57,119 nucleotides of DNA from Patescibacteria group bacterium (lineage in GTDB: Bacteria > Patescibacteriota > Minisyncoccia > Minisyncoccales > UBA5738), in contig JAKLGH010000008.1 of the NCBI GenBank assembly GCA_022710775.1, forward strand, positions 1 through 57,119. Reading direction: 5' to 3'. This document shows, piece after piece, positions 6,797 through 16,321 of the stretch (positions are counted from its first letter, which is position 1; every line of letters begins with the position of its first letter). Made by a program: the position numbers and the translations under genes. The notes beneath the pieces were generated by a model. The model saw only the letters and a program-made list of their open reading frames with translations. It had not been told where the DNA came from and did not search any database.

Positions 6797-9067
6797 ATGT
6801 TTCTTTCCGACAACGAAAAGCGCGACATAATAAAATACATTGAGGTAGGCAAACCTTTGCCGGATAAATACCGGTTTTTGTTGTTTGAGGATAAGCGCGA
6901 AGTAGAGCTGGTATGGAACGGAAAAACTAATGAAGTAACTAATGTGGTTTTGCCGTTTCAGACGATTGAACAGGTTGATGAGCCGCGCAGTGAAAAAGAA
7001 ATCAAAATGCAAAGATCGCTCTTTGATATTGATTCGCGAGGACGCCAGCTTAAAGGCTGGACCAATAAGTTGATCTGGGGTGACAACAAACTGATACTTT
7101 CGAGCTTGAAAAACGGGCCAATGCGAGAAGAAATTGAAAAACAAGGCGGCATTAAACTGATCTATATCGATCCGCCTTTTGATGTGGGCGCAGATTTTTC
7201 AATGAATATTGAAATCGGAAACGAAGAATTTACAAAAAAACCGAATGTTTTGGAGGAACTGGCTTATCGCGATACTTGGGGTAAGGGCGCGGACAGTTTT
7301 ATTGCGATGATTTACGAGCGCCTTTCCCTGATGCGCGACCTATTGGCTGATGACGGCAGTATTTATGTCCATTGCGATTATAGGCTTACACATTACGTGC
7401 GCGCTGTATTGGATGAGTTGTTTGATAAAAATAGATTCTTGAGTGAAATTATCTGGCAAGGTGCCGTTGGTGATACTTCCGCTAAAAATAAAAAATATAT
7501 TAAATCGCATGATACTATTTTTTTATATTCAAAGCTAGATGAATATATTTGGAATGATATTTTTCAAGCATACGGCGAGGCTAGTAATAAGCTTTATCGA
7601 TACGAAGATGAACAAGGTAGATATCGGTTGGTGCCGGTAGACAATCCAGGCGGTGGTGGATATATTTATAGCTTCGGTAAAGGAGAAAAACTGCCAGCAA
7701 ATGGTTATCGGATGCCAGAGTCAACGGCTAATCAATGGCTCAATGATGGAATTTTAATTGTTGAAAATGGTAAAGTGCCAAGTAGGAAGCAATATATGAA
7801 CGAAAGTGGTGTACGGTGTAAGGATGTTTGGGACGACATCTCATCATCGGTTGCCAAAGAATATCCTACGCAAAAACCAGAAGCATTACTTGAAAGAATC
7901 ATTAAAGCATCAACGAATGAAAATGATATTGTTGCAGATTTCTTTTGCGGATCGGGGACAACTTTGGCGGTGGCCGAAAAGTTAGGGAGAAAGTGGATCG
8001 GTTCGGACTTGGGTAAATTTGCGATCCACACCACGCGCAAGCGAATGATCGGGGTTCAGCGGCAGATGAAAAAAGACGGCAAAAATTTTCGCGCGTTTGA
8101 AATTTTAAACCTCGGAAAATATGAACGCCAGCATTATATTGGCATAAATCCGAATTTGCGCGACGAAGAAAAACAACAACAGATTGTACAACGCGAAAAG
8201 GATTTTATTTCATTGGTTTTATCAGCTTATAAAGCCGAAGCGTTTGATGGTTTCAAAACATTCCACGGCAAGAAAAGCTCGCGGTTGGTGGCAATTGGGC
8301 CAATAAATTTGCCAGTATCACGTTTATTTGTCGAAGAAGTTATCAATGAATGCTTGGAAAAGAAAATTACCAAAGCCGATATTTTGGCGTTTGAATTTGA
8401 GATGGGATTGTTTCCGAATATCCAAGAGGAGGCGAAAAGCAAAGGCATTGATCTGGCGTTAAAATATATTCCGCGCGATGTGTTTGACAAACGGGCGATT
8501 GAGAAAAACCAAGTGGTATTCCACGATGTTTCTTATATTGAAATAAAACCGATTATCAAAAAAAACACTTTAGCGATTGAGTTGGCCGATTTTTCGGTAT
8601 TCTATAACCAAGATTCGATTAAAGAAGTTGAGGAAAATTTGAAGAATGGTGGTAAAAAATTGATTGTCGAAAACGGCCAGATTATCAAAATTTCCAAAGA
8701 CAAAGACGGCATAATCGAGAAAGAAAATTTAGCCAAGGAATGGACCGACTGGATCGATTACTGGGCGGTTGATTTTGATTTTGAAAGCAAAAAAGAGATT
8801 ATTCGAGTACCGGTGAAGGAATCGGTGCAACCGAAGCTTGACGGATCAGCCGACCCCCATCAAGCAAAGTTACCGGATTTTGAGGAAAGATGGACCGGCG
8901 ATTATATTTTTGAAAACGAATGGCAATCTTTCCGCACCAAAAAAGACCGAAATCTTGAATTGATAAGCGTTGCCAAAGAAATGCCGGCCGGAAAACACAA
9001 AGTGGCGATTAAGGTCGTTGATATTTTCGGTAACGATACGTTGAAGATAATTGAGTTAAGAATATGA
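6797..9067 (+). CDS. mod: Type III restriction-modification DNA adenine methyltransferase (Mod)
   Basis: This 756-aa enzyme transfers a methyl group from S-adenosylmethionine to adenine and provides target recognition. The catalytic motif DPPF (residues 125-128) precedes the SAM-binding motif [21 protein letters not shown] (near 381-400), the order of beta-class amino-methyltransferases that includes Type III Mod proteins. The region between the two motifs should be the target recognition domain. A long C-terminal part of about 330 aa follows the catalytic core. Its TGA stop overlaps the ATG of the NYN gene (ATGA), so translation is probably coupled. The Res subunit is encoded 0.7 kb downstream. 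Confidence 0.92.
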   Translation: MFLSDNEKRDIIKYIEVGKPLPDKYRFLLFEDKREVELVWNGKTNEVTNVVLPFQTIEQVDEPRSEKEIKMQRSLFDIDSRGRQLKGWTNKLIWGDNKLILSSLKNGPMREEIEKQGGIKLIYIDPPFDVGADFSMNIEIGNEEFTKKPNVLEELAYRDTWGKGADSFIAMIYERLSLMRDLLADDGSIYVHCDYRLTHYVRAVLDELFDKNRFLSEIIWQGAVGDTSAKNKKYIKSHDTIFLYSKLDEYIWNDIFQAYGEASNKLYRYEDEQGRYRLVPVDNPGGGGYIYSFGKGEKLPANGYRMPESTANQWLNDGILIVENGKVPSRKQYMNESGVRCKDVWDDISSSVAKEYPTQKPEALLERIIKASTNENDIVADFFCGSGTTLAVAEKLGRKWIGSDLGKFAIHTTRKRMIGVQRQMKKDGKNFRAFEILNLGKYERQHYIGINPNLRDEEKQQQIVQREKDFISLVLSAYKAEAFDGFKTFHGKKSSRLVAIGPINLPVSRLFVEEVINECLEKKITKADILAFEFEMGLFPNIQEEAKSKGIDLALKYIPRDVFDKRAIEKNQVVFHDVSYIEIKPIIKKNTLAIELADFSVFYNQDSIKEVEENLKNGGKKLIVENGQIIKISKDKDGIIEKENLAKEWTDWIDYWAVDFDFESKKEIIRVPVKESVQPKLDGSADPHQAKLPDFEERWTGDYIFENEWQSFRTKKDRNLELISVAKEMPAGKHKVAIKVVDIFGNDTLKIIELRI

Positions 9068-9636
9068 ACGGTGGAAATTGCAAAACAATTTTTGTTTTTA
9101 TCGACGCATCAAACCTTTGGCAGGCGCAAAAAGCGAAGGGTCGGTTTTTCGATTACGAAAAATTAACTGCTTATTTGAAGGGAAAATTTTACAGTGACAA
9201 AATCAAGGTTTTTTATTATACTGCCTATCCGGCAGACGGCACCAGATCCTACAGCATCGATAGTAAGCACAAATTTTTTACATTTCTGAAAAAAGGATTG
9301 GGATTCACGGTTGTAAAAAAAGAATTAAAAAGAATCCAAATTGCCGCTGAAAATGGGGATGCGATCAAAGAAAAGGGGAATATGGACGTTGAAATAACCA
9401 TTGATGCCTTGCATCATATCGACAAATATAATGTTGCGGTGCTATTTAGCGGCGATGCCGATTTTCTTGCTTTGGTTAGTTATTTGAAGAATCGAGGTAA
9501 AGAAGTTTATATTTTTTCATCAAAAAATAATATTTCGCAGGAATTGCGTACGGGTGGAAATGGTTATTTTGACGTGCTTGAAATAGAGGCGAATATTTGG
9601 GGTCGTGATTTAAAGTATCGTTCCCGTGATTGTTAA
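9064..9636 (+). CDS. NYN-domain (LabA/PIN-like) predicted ribonuclease within the R-M locus
   Basis: A 190-aa protein with the NYN layout: [10 protein letters not shown] at the N-terminus with the first acidic residue, [17 protein letters not shown] in the middle, and [29 protein letters not shown] near residue 120-150. The conserved Asp residues at these three points are the metal-binding site of this PIN-like nuclease superfamily. It overlaps mod by 4 bases and lies before res. A defence role (an RNase acting with the restriction system) is attractive but is inference. The protein is complete and not frameshifted. Confidence 0.85.
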   Translation: MNGGNCKTIFVFIDASNLWQAQKAKGRFFDYEKLTAYLKGKFYSDKIKVFYYTAYPADGTRSYSIDSKHKFFTFLKKGLGFTVVKKELKRIQIAAENGDAIKEKGNMDVEITIDALHHIDKYNVAVLFSGDADFLALVSYLKNRGKEVYIFSSKNNISQELRTGGNGYFDVLEIEANIWGRDLKYRSRDC

Positions 9637-9680
9637 CAAAACAACCCTCCTCGCGGAAGGTTGTTCTTGGATGTAATACC

Positions 9681-9705
9681 CTTTCAGTTATGGATAAACT
9701 GAAAG
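9681..9705 (+). promoter_or_regulatory. Perfect hairpin/dyad in the res leader region
   Basis: CTTTCAGTT (9681-9689), 7-base spacer, AACTGAAAG (9697-9705), followed by an AT-rich tract (9711-9728, TATTATATATCATAATTT) that could hold a -10 element for res. An earlier imperfect hairpin (AACAACC...GGTTGTT, about 9638-9665) could end the mod-NYN transcript. The dyad may be an operator. No T run follows it. Confidence 0.5.
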
Positions 9706-9778
9706 ACAACTATTATATATCATAATTTAGGATCCAAAGCAAGCGGTCAAGAATAACGATTTATAAATATCAGAAATT

Positions 9779-12493
9779 ATGGCACTGCACAAGGATTTTC
9801 CAACTTCGCCTTATGAAATACTTGATCCGGCAATCAGATGGTTTCCGGCTGATGAAAATTTACGCGAAAAAGGGTATGAAAAGCTTTTGCCGCCGCTTGT
9901 TGCCGAACTTCGTAAGAAAGTTACTGCTTGGCGCGCGTCCGGCTACGAAGGGTTGAGCGAAACCAGCAAAGCGTTGCTTAATTGGTGGTTTTTGACGGAT
10001 CATCCGGTTGAGAATAAAGATGGCGAATTGTCTCTATTTAGATATTATTTTTCCCAGCGTGAAGCGGTAGAAACCGTTATTTGGCTTTACGAGGTTGCGA
10101 AGTCCAGGGATAAATACGATCTTATTCGGTACGATAGCTCTGGTGCGGTTTCAGCGGGAATGTTTGACGAGGATTGGACGCGCTATGTGATTAAAATGGC
10201 AACCGGCGCGGGCAAAACCAAGGTTTTGAGCTTGATGTTGGCGTGGAGTTATTTTCATAAATTATATGAAGCGGATTCAAATTTGGCCCGCAACTTTTTA
10301 ATTATTACGCCGAATATTATCGTGCTTGATCGTATTCGCACCGATTTTAACGGATTAAAAATTTTCTTTGCCGATCCCGTTTTGCCGGATAATGGATATT
10401 GCGGCCAAAACTGGCGCGATGATTTTCAATTAACATTGCATATCCAAGATGAGATCGGCACGGTAAGAAAAACTGGAAATATTTTTTTAACGAACATACA
10501 CCGCGTTTATGAGGGCGCGACCGAAGCGGCGGGATTTGACGATCAAGATACTGCCGACTATTTCCTGGGAAAGAAACCCGCGGGCGCGACCAATGAATCA
10601 AAACTTGATCTTGGTGATATTGTCCGTACTGTGGATGAGTTGGTAATTTTAAATGATGAGGCGCACCATATCCATGATCCGCGCCTGGCGTGGTTTAAAT
10701 CCGTGGGCGATATTCACAATCGGCTGAAAATGAAAGGCGGGGCGTTATCGTTGCAAATAGATGTTACGGCAACGCCAAAGCATAATAATGGCTCGATTTT
10801 CGTGCAAACAGTGAGCGATTATCCACTGGTTGAGGCCATACATCAAAATGTGGTTAAGCACCCGGTATTGCCCGATTCCGCCAGCCGCGCCAAGCTTCAA
10901 GAGCATAAATCATCAAATTATACCGAAAAATACAAAGATTATATCCATCTTGGGTATTTAGAATGGCAAAAGGTTTACGAAGAACACAAAAAGCTCGGCA
11001 AAAAAGCAGTGCTGTTTGTGATGACCGATGATACGAAAAATTGCGATGATGTGGCTCAATACCTTGAAAACACCTATCAGGATTTGAAAGGATCGGTTTT
11101 AGTAATTCATACGAAAAATAACGGCGAAATTTCCGAAAGCGCAAGCGGTAAAAAAGAAGAAGAATTGAAAGAATTGCGCCAAGCCGCTAATGCAATCGAT
11201 TCGATGGAAAGCCCGCATAAAGTTATTGTTTCAGTGTTGATGTTAAAAGAGGGTTGGGATGTCCGCAACGTAACGACAATTATTGGTTTGCGTCCCTATG
11301 GAAAAAACCAAAAGCAAAGAAGTGATATTTTGCCGGAACAAACGCTTGGCCGCGGTTTGCGGCGAATGTACCGCGACCCGGATTTGCCGGAGTTTGTCAG
11401 TGTTGTTGGAACAGATGCTTTTATGGATTTTGTGGAATCGATCAAAAGTGAAGGAGTCGAGCTCGAACATCGCAAGATGGGAGAAGGTTCGGGGCCGAAA
11501 TCGCCTATTGTAGTTGAAATAGATCGGGAAAATTTAAAAAAAGATATAGAGCAATTGGATATTGAAATACCGGTATTAACGCCTCGAATATACCGAGAAT
11601 ATAAAAATCTTTCGGAATTAGTGCCAGTGAATTTTGATTATAAGAAAATCGAGCTTAAAGAGTTTAGCGAAGAAGAAAAGCGGGAAATTGTTTTCCGCGA
11701 CATTGCCAGTGGAGAGATCACGCATAAAACCGAGTTGGACAGCAATTTTATTCCAAATTACCAAAGCGCAATCGGTTATTTTGCGCAGGTAATCATGAAA
11801 GAACTCCGTCTGGTTAGCGGTTACGATATTCTTTACGGTAAAGTAAAAGAATTTATCCAGAATTATTTATTTAACAACCCAATAGCCTTGGATAACCTTA
11901 ATTCGCTTCGCAATCTTTCAGAAATCGAAGCCTCAAGAACTGTTATCGAAACATTCAAGAAAGAAATCAATAAATTAACAGTACTTGATAAAGGCGAAGC
12001 TGAAATCCGCGATTATATTAAGATTAGCAAAAGTCGTCCGTTTGTGGTTAAAGATCAGGGATATATCGTACCCAAGAAGAGCATATTCAATAAAGTTGTC
12101 GGCGATAGCCATTTTGAGCTTGAATTCGCCAGCTTTCTTGAAAATTGCGAGAACATAATCTCATACGTTAAAAACTATTTTGCCGTCCATTTTAAGATTG
12201 ATTATAAAAATGCCGATGGCAATATCTCTGATTATTACCCGGATTTTATCGTAAAGATCTCGCCAAAAGAATATTACATCGTAGAAATAAAGGGCCGGGA
12301 GGATTTAGACGATATAGAAAAGATAAAACGGCTTGAGCAATGGTGTACGGATGTAAACATAAATCAAAAGAAAGCCAAATATCAGATGTTATACATCAGA
12401 CAGGAGGATTGGGAAAGGCAGTCCCAAAAACCAAAGAATTTTGGAGATTTAGTAAGAACATTTAGCGGCATGAGAACCTCACCAAGTAAATAA
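9779..12493 (+). CDS. res: Type III restriction enzyme, Res subunit (helicase-nuclease)
   Basis: A 904-aa SF2 translocase that works with Mod to cleave unmethylated DNA. Walker A is seen as ATGAGKTKVLS (near residue 141), the DEAH box as LNDEAHHIHD (near 293), and motif VI as LGRGLRRMYRD (near 523). A PD-(D/E)xK nuclease occupies the C-terminus: DYYPDFIVKI...YYIVEIKGRED. Length is close to that of EcoP15I Res (about 970 aa). The upstream dyad suggests that res can be transcribed separately from mod. No Shine-Dalgarno is seen. Confidence 0.92.
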   Translation: MALHKDFPTSPYEILDPAIRWFPADENLREKGYEKLLPPLVAELRKKVTAWRASGYEGLSETSKALLNWWFLTDHPVENKDGELSLFRYYFSQREAVETVIWLYEVAKSRDKYDLIRYDSSGAVSAGMFDEDWTRYVIKMATGAGKTKVLSLMLAWSYFHKLYEADSNLARNFLIITPNIIVLDRIRTDFNGLKIFFADPVLPDNGYCGQNWRDDFQLTLHIQDEIGTVRKTGNIFLTNIHRVYEGATEAAGFDDQDTADYFLGKKPAGATNESKLDLGDIVRTVDELVILNDEAHHIHDPRLAWFKSVGDIHNRLKMKGGALSLQIDVTATPKHNNGSIFVQTVSDYPLVEAIHQNVVKHPVLPDSASRAKLQEHKSSNYTEKYKDYIHLGYLEWQKVYEEHKKLGKKAVLFVMTDDTKNCDDVAQYLENTYQDLKGSVLVIHTKNNGEISESASGKKEEELKELRQAANAIDSMESPHKVIVSVLMLKEGWDVRNVTTIIGLRPYGKNQKQRSDILPEQTLGRGLRRMYRDPDLPEFVSVVGTDAFMDFVESIKSEGVELEHRKMGEGSGPKSPIVVEIDRENLKKDIEQLDIEIPVLTPRIYREYKNLSELVPVNFDYKKIELKEFSEEEKREIVFRDIASGEITHKTELDSNFIPNYQSAIGYFAQVIMKELRLVSGYDILYGKVKEFIQNYLFNNPIALDNLNSLRNLSEIEASRTVIETFKKEINKLTVLDKGEAEIRDYIKISKSRPFVVKDQGYIVPKKSIFNKVVGDSHFELEFASFLENCENIISYVKNYFAVHFKIDYKNADGNISDYYPDFIVKISPKEYYIVEIKGREDLDDIEKIKRLEQWCTDVNINQKKAKYQMLYIRQEDWERQSQKPKNFGDLVRTFSGMRTSPSK

Positions 12494-12499
12494 AAAACT

Positions 12500-12832
12500 A
12501 TGCATATACTTATTAATTGGATCGTTATGGCGTTTGCGGTGATTGTTTCGGCTTATGTTTTGCCGGGCGTTACTTTAAACGGGTTTTGGGCGGCGATTTT
12601 GGCCGCGCTGGTGCTGGGGGTCATTAATGTTTTCATTAAGCCCTTGCTCATTATTTTGACCTTGCCGATCAACATTCTGACTTTGGGGCTGTTTACGCTG
12701 GTCATTAACGCCCTAGTCATTATGATGGCTTCGGGTATTACTCCGGGATTCAAAGTGAACGGATTTTGGAACGCCTTGCTGTTCAGCATTGTGCTGTCGA
12801 TAGTGCTTTTTATAATTAATAAGGTCAAATAA
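12500..12832 (+). CDS. Membrane protein of the phage-holin-4-like (PF04020/YvlD) family
   Basis: A 110-aa protein with four hydrophobic segments. Alternating motifs AYVLPGVTLNGFWAAILAAL, GVINVFIKPLLIILTLPINIL and ITPGFKVNGFWNALLFSIVL are characteristic of this small 4-TM family, named after holins but found as ordinary membrane proteins in many bacteria. It begins 6 bases after res. Its last 14 codons are repeated almost unchanged at 13982-14026. Confidence 0.88.
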   Translation: MHILINWIVMAFAVIVSAYVLPGVTLNGFWAAILAALVLGVINVFIKPLLIILTLPINILTLGLFTLVINALVIMMASGITPGFKVNGFWNALLFSIVLSIVLFIINKVK

Positions 12833-12849
12833 CGGCTGGGTTTGGCGAA

Positions 12850-12892
12850 ATCGTATCAAAATGATACGATTAAGGCACTTAATTGATACGAT
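12850..12892. promoter_or_regulatory. Inverted and direct TGATACGAT repeats at the fic start
   Basis: ATCGTATCA-AAA-TGATACGAT (12850-12870) is a perfect dyad, and a third TGATACGAT half-site lies at 12884-12892, one base before the preferred ATG at 12894. Such an arrangement is typical of an autoregulatory operator. The Fic protein itself carries an N-terminal winged helix. Confidence 0.7.
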
Positions 12893-12893
12893 A

Positions 12894-13949
12894 ATGGATA
12901 AATTATCTCAAAAAGAACAAATTATCATCTCCATTCTCATCAAGAACGGAATGATGCAGTCATCAGCAATCAGCGGCGAGTTTAATAAAACCGGCGGCGC
13001 CGTTTCGCTGGTAACCATAAAAAGGGCCTTGACGGAAATGGCGGAAAAGAAATTGGTCGCGGTTTCCGGCTCCGGCCGGTCCACCGGCTACGCGATCACG
13101 GCTTTGGGCCGGTTAATTTCCGATATTGACGCAAAAGCTTATTGCAATGTGGAACCGGACAAACGTTATGGATTGAGCAGTTATAATTTCGACCTGTTTC
13201 CCGCCATTCCAACGGAAATTTTCAACAACAACGAATTGGCCGTAATGGATCTGGCGGCGGCCGATTACGAACAAAGAACCAGCAAGATATCGGAAACGAT
13301 TAGAAAAAAGGAATTGGAACGCTTCATCATTGAATTGTCCTGGAAATCCTCAAAAATAGAGGGAAATACCTATACGCTGCTGGATACCGAAAAATTGATT
13401 TTGGAAAACAAGGAAGCACCCGGCCACGACAAAAACGAAACACTCATGATCATCAACCACAAAGAAGCGTTGAATTTCGTTTTGGCCAATACCGGGGAAT
13501 TCAAAACGCTAACCCGCGCCAATCTCGAAAAACTTCACGAGGTGCTGGTAAAAGATATGGATGTTGCCTTGGAATTAAGAAAAGACGCGGTTGGCATTGC
13601 CGGCTCTAAATATCGGCCCCTGGGCACGGCTTATCAAATCCAAGAGGCGATCGCCCTTTTATCGGACGCCATCGAAAGAGCCGGCTCGCCTTACGCGAAA
13701 GCACTCTTGGCGGTCCTGGGAATAAGCTATATCCAGCCGTTCGAAGACGGCAACAAAAGAACCGCGCGCTTAATGGCAAACGCTTTTCTTTTTGCGCATC
13801 AAAAAACGCCACTCTCGTACCGAAGCGTCGATGAGGAAGAATACCGCGAGGCCGTGATCGTTTTTTACGAACTGAATTCCTTGACACCGTTCAAAAAAAT
13901 TTTTATCGCGCAATTCGACTTCGCGGCAAGAAACTACGCCTTAAGATAA
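12894..13949 (+). CDS. Fic-domain protein with N-terminal winged helix and a non-canonical active site
   Basis: A 351-aa protein. Residues 1-75 form a winged-helix DNA-binding domain (SQKEQIIISILIKNGMMQSS... IKRALTEMAEKKLVAVSG). The inhibitory helix motif (S/T)xxxE(G/N) is present as SSKIEGN. The Fic core reads IQPFEDGNKRTAR, where the canonical H-P-F-x-x-G-N-G-R has Gln281 in place of the catalytic His. AMPylation by the usual mechanism is therefore doubtful. ATG 12894 was chosen because an upstream ATG (12861) lies inside the dyad. The gene is bordered on both sides by the same holin-like 3' end, which suggests it arrived as a cassette. Confidence 0.88.
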   Translation: MDKLSQKEQIIISILIKNGMMQSSAISGEFNKTGGAVSLVTIKRALTEMAEKKLVAVSGSGRSTGYAITALGRLISDIDAKAYCNVEPDKRYGLSSYNFDLFPAIPTEIFNNNELAVMDLAAADYEQRTSKISETIRKKELERFIIELSWKSSKIEGNTYTLLDTEKLILENKEAPGHDKNETLMIINHKEALNFVLANTGEFKTLTRANLEKLHEVLVKDMDVALELRKDAVGIAGSKYRPLGTAYQIQEAIALLSDAIERAGSPYAKALLAVLGISYIQPFEDGNKRTARLMANAFLFAHQKTPLSYRSVDEEEYREAVIVFYELNSLTPFKKIFIAQFDFAARNYALR

Positions 13950-13981
13950 CCGGTTAAAAATTTTGGCAGCGATCATCCGGA

Positions 13982-14026
13982 ATTGTGCTGTCGATAGTGC
14001 TTTTTATCATCAACCGGGTCAAATAG
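13982..14026 (+). pseudogene. Remnant 3' end of a second holin-like gene
   Basis: The first 26 bases (13982-14007) equal 12788-12813 of the intact gene, and the frame continues as IVLSIVLFIINRVK plus stop, against IVLSIVLFIINKVK in the intact copy. Nothing upstream of 13982 resembles the rest of that gene, so only the tail survives after the fic gene. Confidence 0.85.
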
Positions 14027-14061
14027 GCTGGCGGTGAGGGCAAATAATCATAAAAAATATT

Positions 14062-14271
14062 ATGAAACTGACGCGTGAAAACTTTTTAAACTTTATTTTG
14101 ATCGATACGGTGTTTTGGGCGGCTATGTGGTATTTTGTCCTGCCAAAATACCTGCAAGAAGCGTTGATCGATCCTTTGATAAAAAATTTCTATTACTACG
14201 CGCTACCCCTGCTTTGGATAATAGCAAACGTCTACATATTCTTTTCCTTCAAGCCAAAAAAACGCAATTGA
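14062..14271 (+). CDS. Small two-TM membrane protein
   Basis: A 69-aa protein with two hydrophobic segments (FILIDTVFWAAMWYFVLP and YYYALPLLWIIANVYIFFSF) joined by a short loop, ending in KPKKRN. No family is recognised. It has a clear terminator behind it. Confidence 0.65.
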   Translation: MKLTRENFLNFILIDTVFWAAMWYFVLPKYLQEALIDPLIKNFYYYALPLLWIIANVYIFFSFKPKKRN

Positions 14272-14313
14272 TTAATTTTTAACGGCCGACGAAACCCGGA
14301 CACCGAAGCAAAG

Positions 14314-14337
14314 AAATCGCCGACAGGGCGGTTTTTT
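14314..14337 (+). terminator. Terminator of the 14062 gene
   Basis: AAATCGCC, loop GACAG, GGCGGTTT followed by more T. The stem contains one G-T wobble. Confidence 0.75.
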
Positions 14338-14352
14338 GCTAAAATAAGCTAT

Positions 14353-14481
14353 ATGAACAAATACACGCCCAAGAAATTCAATAAGGTCGCGAAAAACAAG
14401 CAACAGCTTAATCCGGTTTGCCGTTTCCAAAATCTGGCCTCGCGGCTGGAGCGGCGGACATCCAGAGGGAAAAAGAAGTAA
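14353..14481 (+). CDS. Tiny basic peptide (42 aa)
   Basis: The reading frame encodes [17 protein letters not shown]... ending in RGKKK: 42 residues, very rich in Lys and Arg. It is supported by a second, decayed copy at 15535-15663 where the amino-acid sequence is mostly kept ([17 protein letters not shown] identical, with conservative changes after). This strong basicity suggests nucleic-acid or ribosome binding (inference). No Shine-Dalgarno. It is too short for most gene finders. Confidence 0.6.
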   Translation: MNKYTPKKFNKVAKNKQQLNPVCRFQNLASRLERRTSRGKKK

Positions 14482-14525
14482 AATATAAAAATTACAAATT
14501 TGGATTTGGATAAATAAAAAATTAT

Positions 14526-15515
14526 ATGGATAACGAAAAGCCAAAAAAGATGAGCTTGTGGAAATTTGTTTTAAGCGATCCTAAATTTTCCGCTTTTAAC
14601 CGAGCGGAATACGTTTTATTCAACGCGTCCGCCTTGGCGGCGCTCGCAATGCTGGTAACGGCTTTATGGTATCTTAATTTTTCGCCCTGGATTATAGCGG
14701 GCGGGTTGATGGTTTTTTTATGGTCGGTCAGGATAACCATAAAATTCATTTTACCTTACGTCAAAACGCAGGGAATCACCCCGCAAGAAACCGCACGGCA
14801 GGAGAAAAAAATGATCCCCATTGCCATTATTTTTTTTATAGCGCTACTGGTCGGAGTTCCCTTTTTATTGAATTACCGCTACCAGGCGCTAACGGGACAC
14901 AGCGTTCTTGATTTTTTTGGCGGCACGCCAAAAAACGTGCAGCCGATCGCGAGTGATAAGTTCGTTCTCTTGCAGATCACGGCCGATTCCGACGACCTGT
15001 CGGATAATCCCGCCTATGAATCGAGCTTTTTCTCTTTTGACAGAAACAGCGGCACACTCACCTTTAACAACTTTAACGCGGAAAAAAAGCTAGACCAGAC
15101 GCTAAAAAGCTATTATACCGATCCGGAAGTCATGGTTATGACCATTGAGGACAACAAGACCGGCCGGGAGTTCCCCGGAAGCGACGCGTATACGCTTTTG
15201 CCGTCAAATCTTCCTTATTTCCTGTCTTTTGAAACCCATGAATACGACCGGCCCAGGTTAACCGCCATCGGCCAAAACGGCGAAATATACGTTACCCAAA
15301 AAAGATTGGACTTAAAAACTTTGGAACTGGAAAAAAATATGATGCGAAAAAATAATGCCGGGATAATAACCGAAACGGTAAAGATTGAGCCAAACCAATC
15401 CTATAAATTCATTGATAAAACCGGTACCACGCTAAAACTGGTCCATTTGGGCGTTTTTGAAAAATCAAAAATCACTTATTCTCCCGCCGCCAGCCAAACC
15501 CAGAAACTTAACTAA
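14526..15515 (+). CDS. Membrane protein with three N-terminal TM segments and an extracytoplasmic domain
   Basis: A 329-aa protein of unknown family. Hydrophobic segments occur at about residues 34-50 ([17 protein letters not shown]), 53-69 and 100-117 ([19 protein letters not shown]), followed by about 210 soluble residues rich in charged and aromatic positions (for example [18 protein letters not shown]). No catalytic motif is noted. It lies between the intact and decayed copies of the tiny basic-peptide gene. Confidence 0.75.
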   Translation: MDNEKPKKMSLWKFVLSDPKFSAFNRAEYVLFNASALAALAMLVTALWYLNFSPWIIAGGLMVFLWSVRITIKFILPYVKTQGITPQETARQEKKMIPIAIIFFIALLVGVPFLLNYRYQALTGHSVLDFFGGTPKNVQPIASDKFVLLQITADSDDLSDNPAYESSFFSFDRNSGTLTFNNFNAEKKLDQTLKSYYTDPEVMVMTIEDNKTGREFPGSDAYTLLPSNLPYFLSFETHEYDRPRLTAIGQNGEIYVTQKRLDLKTLELEKNMMRKNNAGIITETVKIEPNQSYKFIDKTGTTLKLVHLGVFEKSKITYSPAASQTQKLN

Positions 15516-15534
15516 AAAACCGCGGAATACTTAA

Positions 15535-15663
15535 GCAAACAAATACACGCCCAAAAAATTCAATAAGGTCGCTAAAAACAAGCAACAGTTTGATCCGGTT
15601 CGCCGTTTCCAAAATCTCGCCACTCGGGTCGAATATTCCAAATCAAAAGGGAAGAAGAAATAG
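15535..15663 (+). pseudogene. Decayed copy of the tiny basic-peptide gene
   Basis: The frame reads (A)[17 protein letters not shown]...KGKKK and ends at TAG 15661-15663. The start ATG is replaced by GCA and an in-frame TAA stands just before it, so it cannot start as the 14353 copy does. The two copies are about 80% identical in DNA. Confidence 0.7.
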
Positions 15664-15679
15664 TCTGCTAATATTAAAT

Positions 15680-16231
15680 ATGAAAATAACCACTTTGGCT
15701 ATTTTAATACTTGGCTTGTCTTTCGCGGAAGCGGTTTTTGCGCAAGATTGCCCGTTTGGCGTGGTTGACGATCCCTATCCGGGCCAGTGCGGACGCTATA
15801 TCGATGCCGATAATAACGGATTCTGCGACCACAGCCAGGAATTAACCTTGGACAAAGTTATAAACAGCCAGTCTGCCAGCCAGGCGGCAGGCGAACAAGC
15901 TTTGGAAAAAAACCGGCCGCTCATTGATTATTATTTTTGGCAAATCACGCTAGCGATCGGCGCCGCCTGGTTTTTCAGCGTCCGGCTTGCCAAAATGGGA
16001 AAGCTGAAACTTTCAACCCAAAGGAAATTTTGGAACTTGATGCTTTTAGCCGCTTTTCTGGCTACGTCTGCCACTTCGATCATAATCCTATTGAACGCAA
16101 GCTACGGTACCGCCATTAAAACGCCCTTCGACCTTGGTTTTTGGCACATCGAAACCGGCCTGGCTATGATAATAATCTCGGTTTTGCATATCTTTTGGCA
16201 TATCCCGTATTTTAAATCCTATTTTTCTTAA
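15680..16231 (+). CDS. Exported membrane protein with His-rich C-terminal TM bundle
   Basis: 183 aa. A signal peptide ([21 protein letters not shown]) is followed by a Cys-containing segment with a calcium-loop-like [15 protein letters not shown]. Three membrane segments follow ([38 protein letters not shown] and [18 protein letters not shown]). Histidines in the last helices ([17 protein letters not shown]) recall the small DUF4405-type putative haem-binding membrane proteins; this likeness is only at motif level. ATG 15680 begins the signal peptide. Confidence 0.65.
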   Translation: MKITTLAILILGLSFAEAVFAQDCPFGVVDDPYPGQCGRYIDADNNGFCDHSQELTLDKVINSQSASQAAGEQALEKNRPLIDYYFWQITLAIGAAWFFSVRLAKMGKLKLSTQRKFWNLMLLAAFLATSATSIIILLNASYGTAIKTPFDLGFWHIETGLAMIIISVLHIFWHIPYFKSYFS

Positions 16232-16242
16232 TAATTGATAAT

Positions 16243-16280
16243 TTGTTCCCCGGGCTTGCCCGTGGTCTGAAAATTAATAA
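16243..16280. repeat. Dispersed CCCCGGGCTTG hairpin repeat, copy 1
   Basis: TTGTTCCCCGGGCTTGCCCG...ATTAATAA matches 41884-41922 at most positions, and a shorter relative occurs at 44171-44195. The core can fold as CCCCGGG / CCCGTGG. Confidence 0.7.
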
Positions 16281-16283
16281 AAA

Positions 16284-16301
16284 ACCGGTTGAATGGCCGG
16301 T
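16284..16301 (-). terminator. Terminator of the minus-strand 16322 gene
   Basis: On the minus strand ACCGG and CCGGT pair around an 8-base loop and are followed by a T run. Confidence 0.7.
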
Positions 16302-16321
16302 CATTTCTTCACGAAAAACAA

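Noticed and set aside
7441-7860. Possible foreign target-recognition segment in mod, judged by lower GC
   Set aside because: A hand count gave about 38% G+C, close to nearby parts of the gene; not enough to claim a swap.
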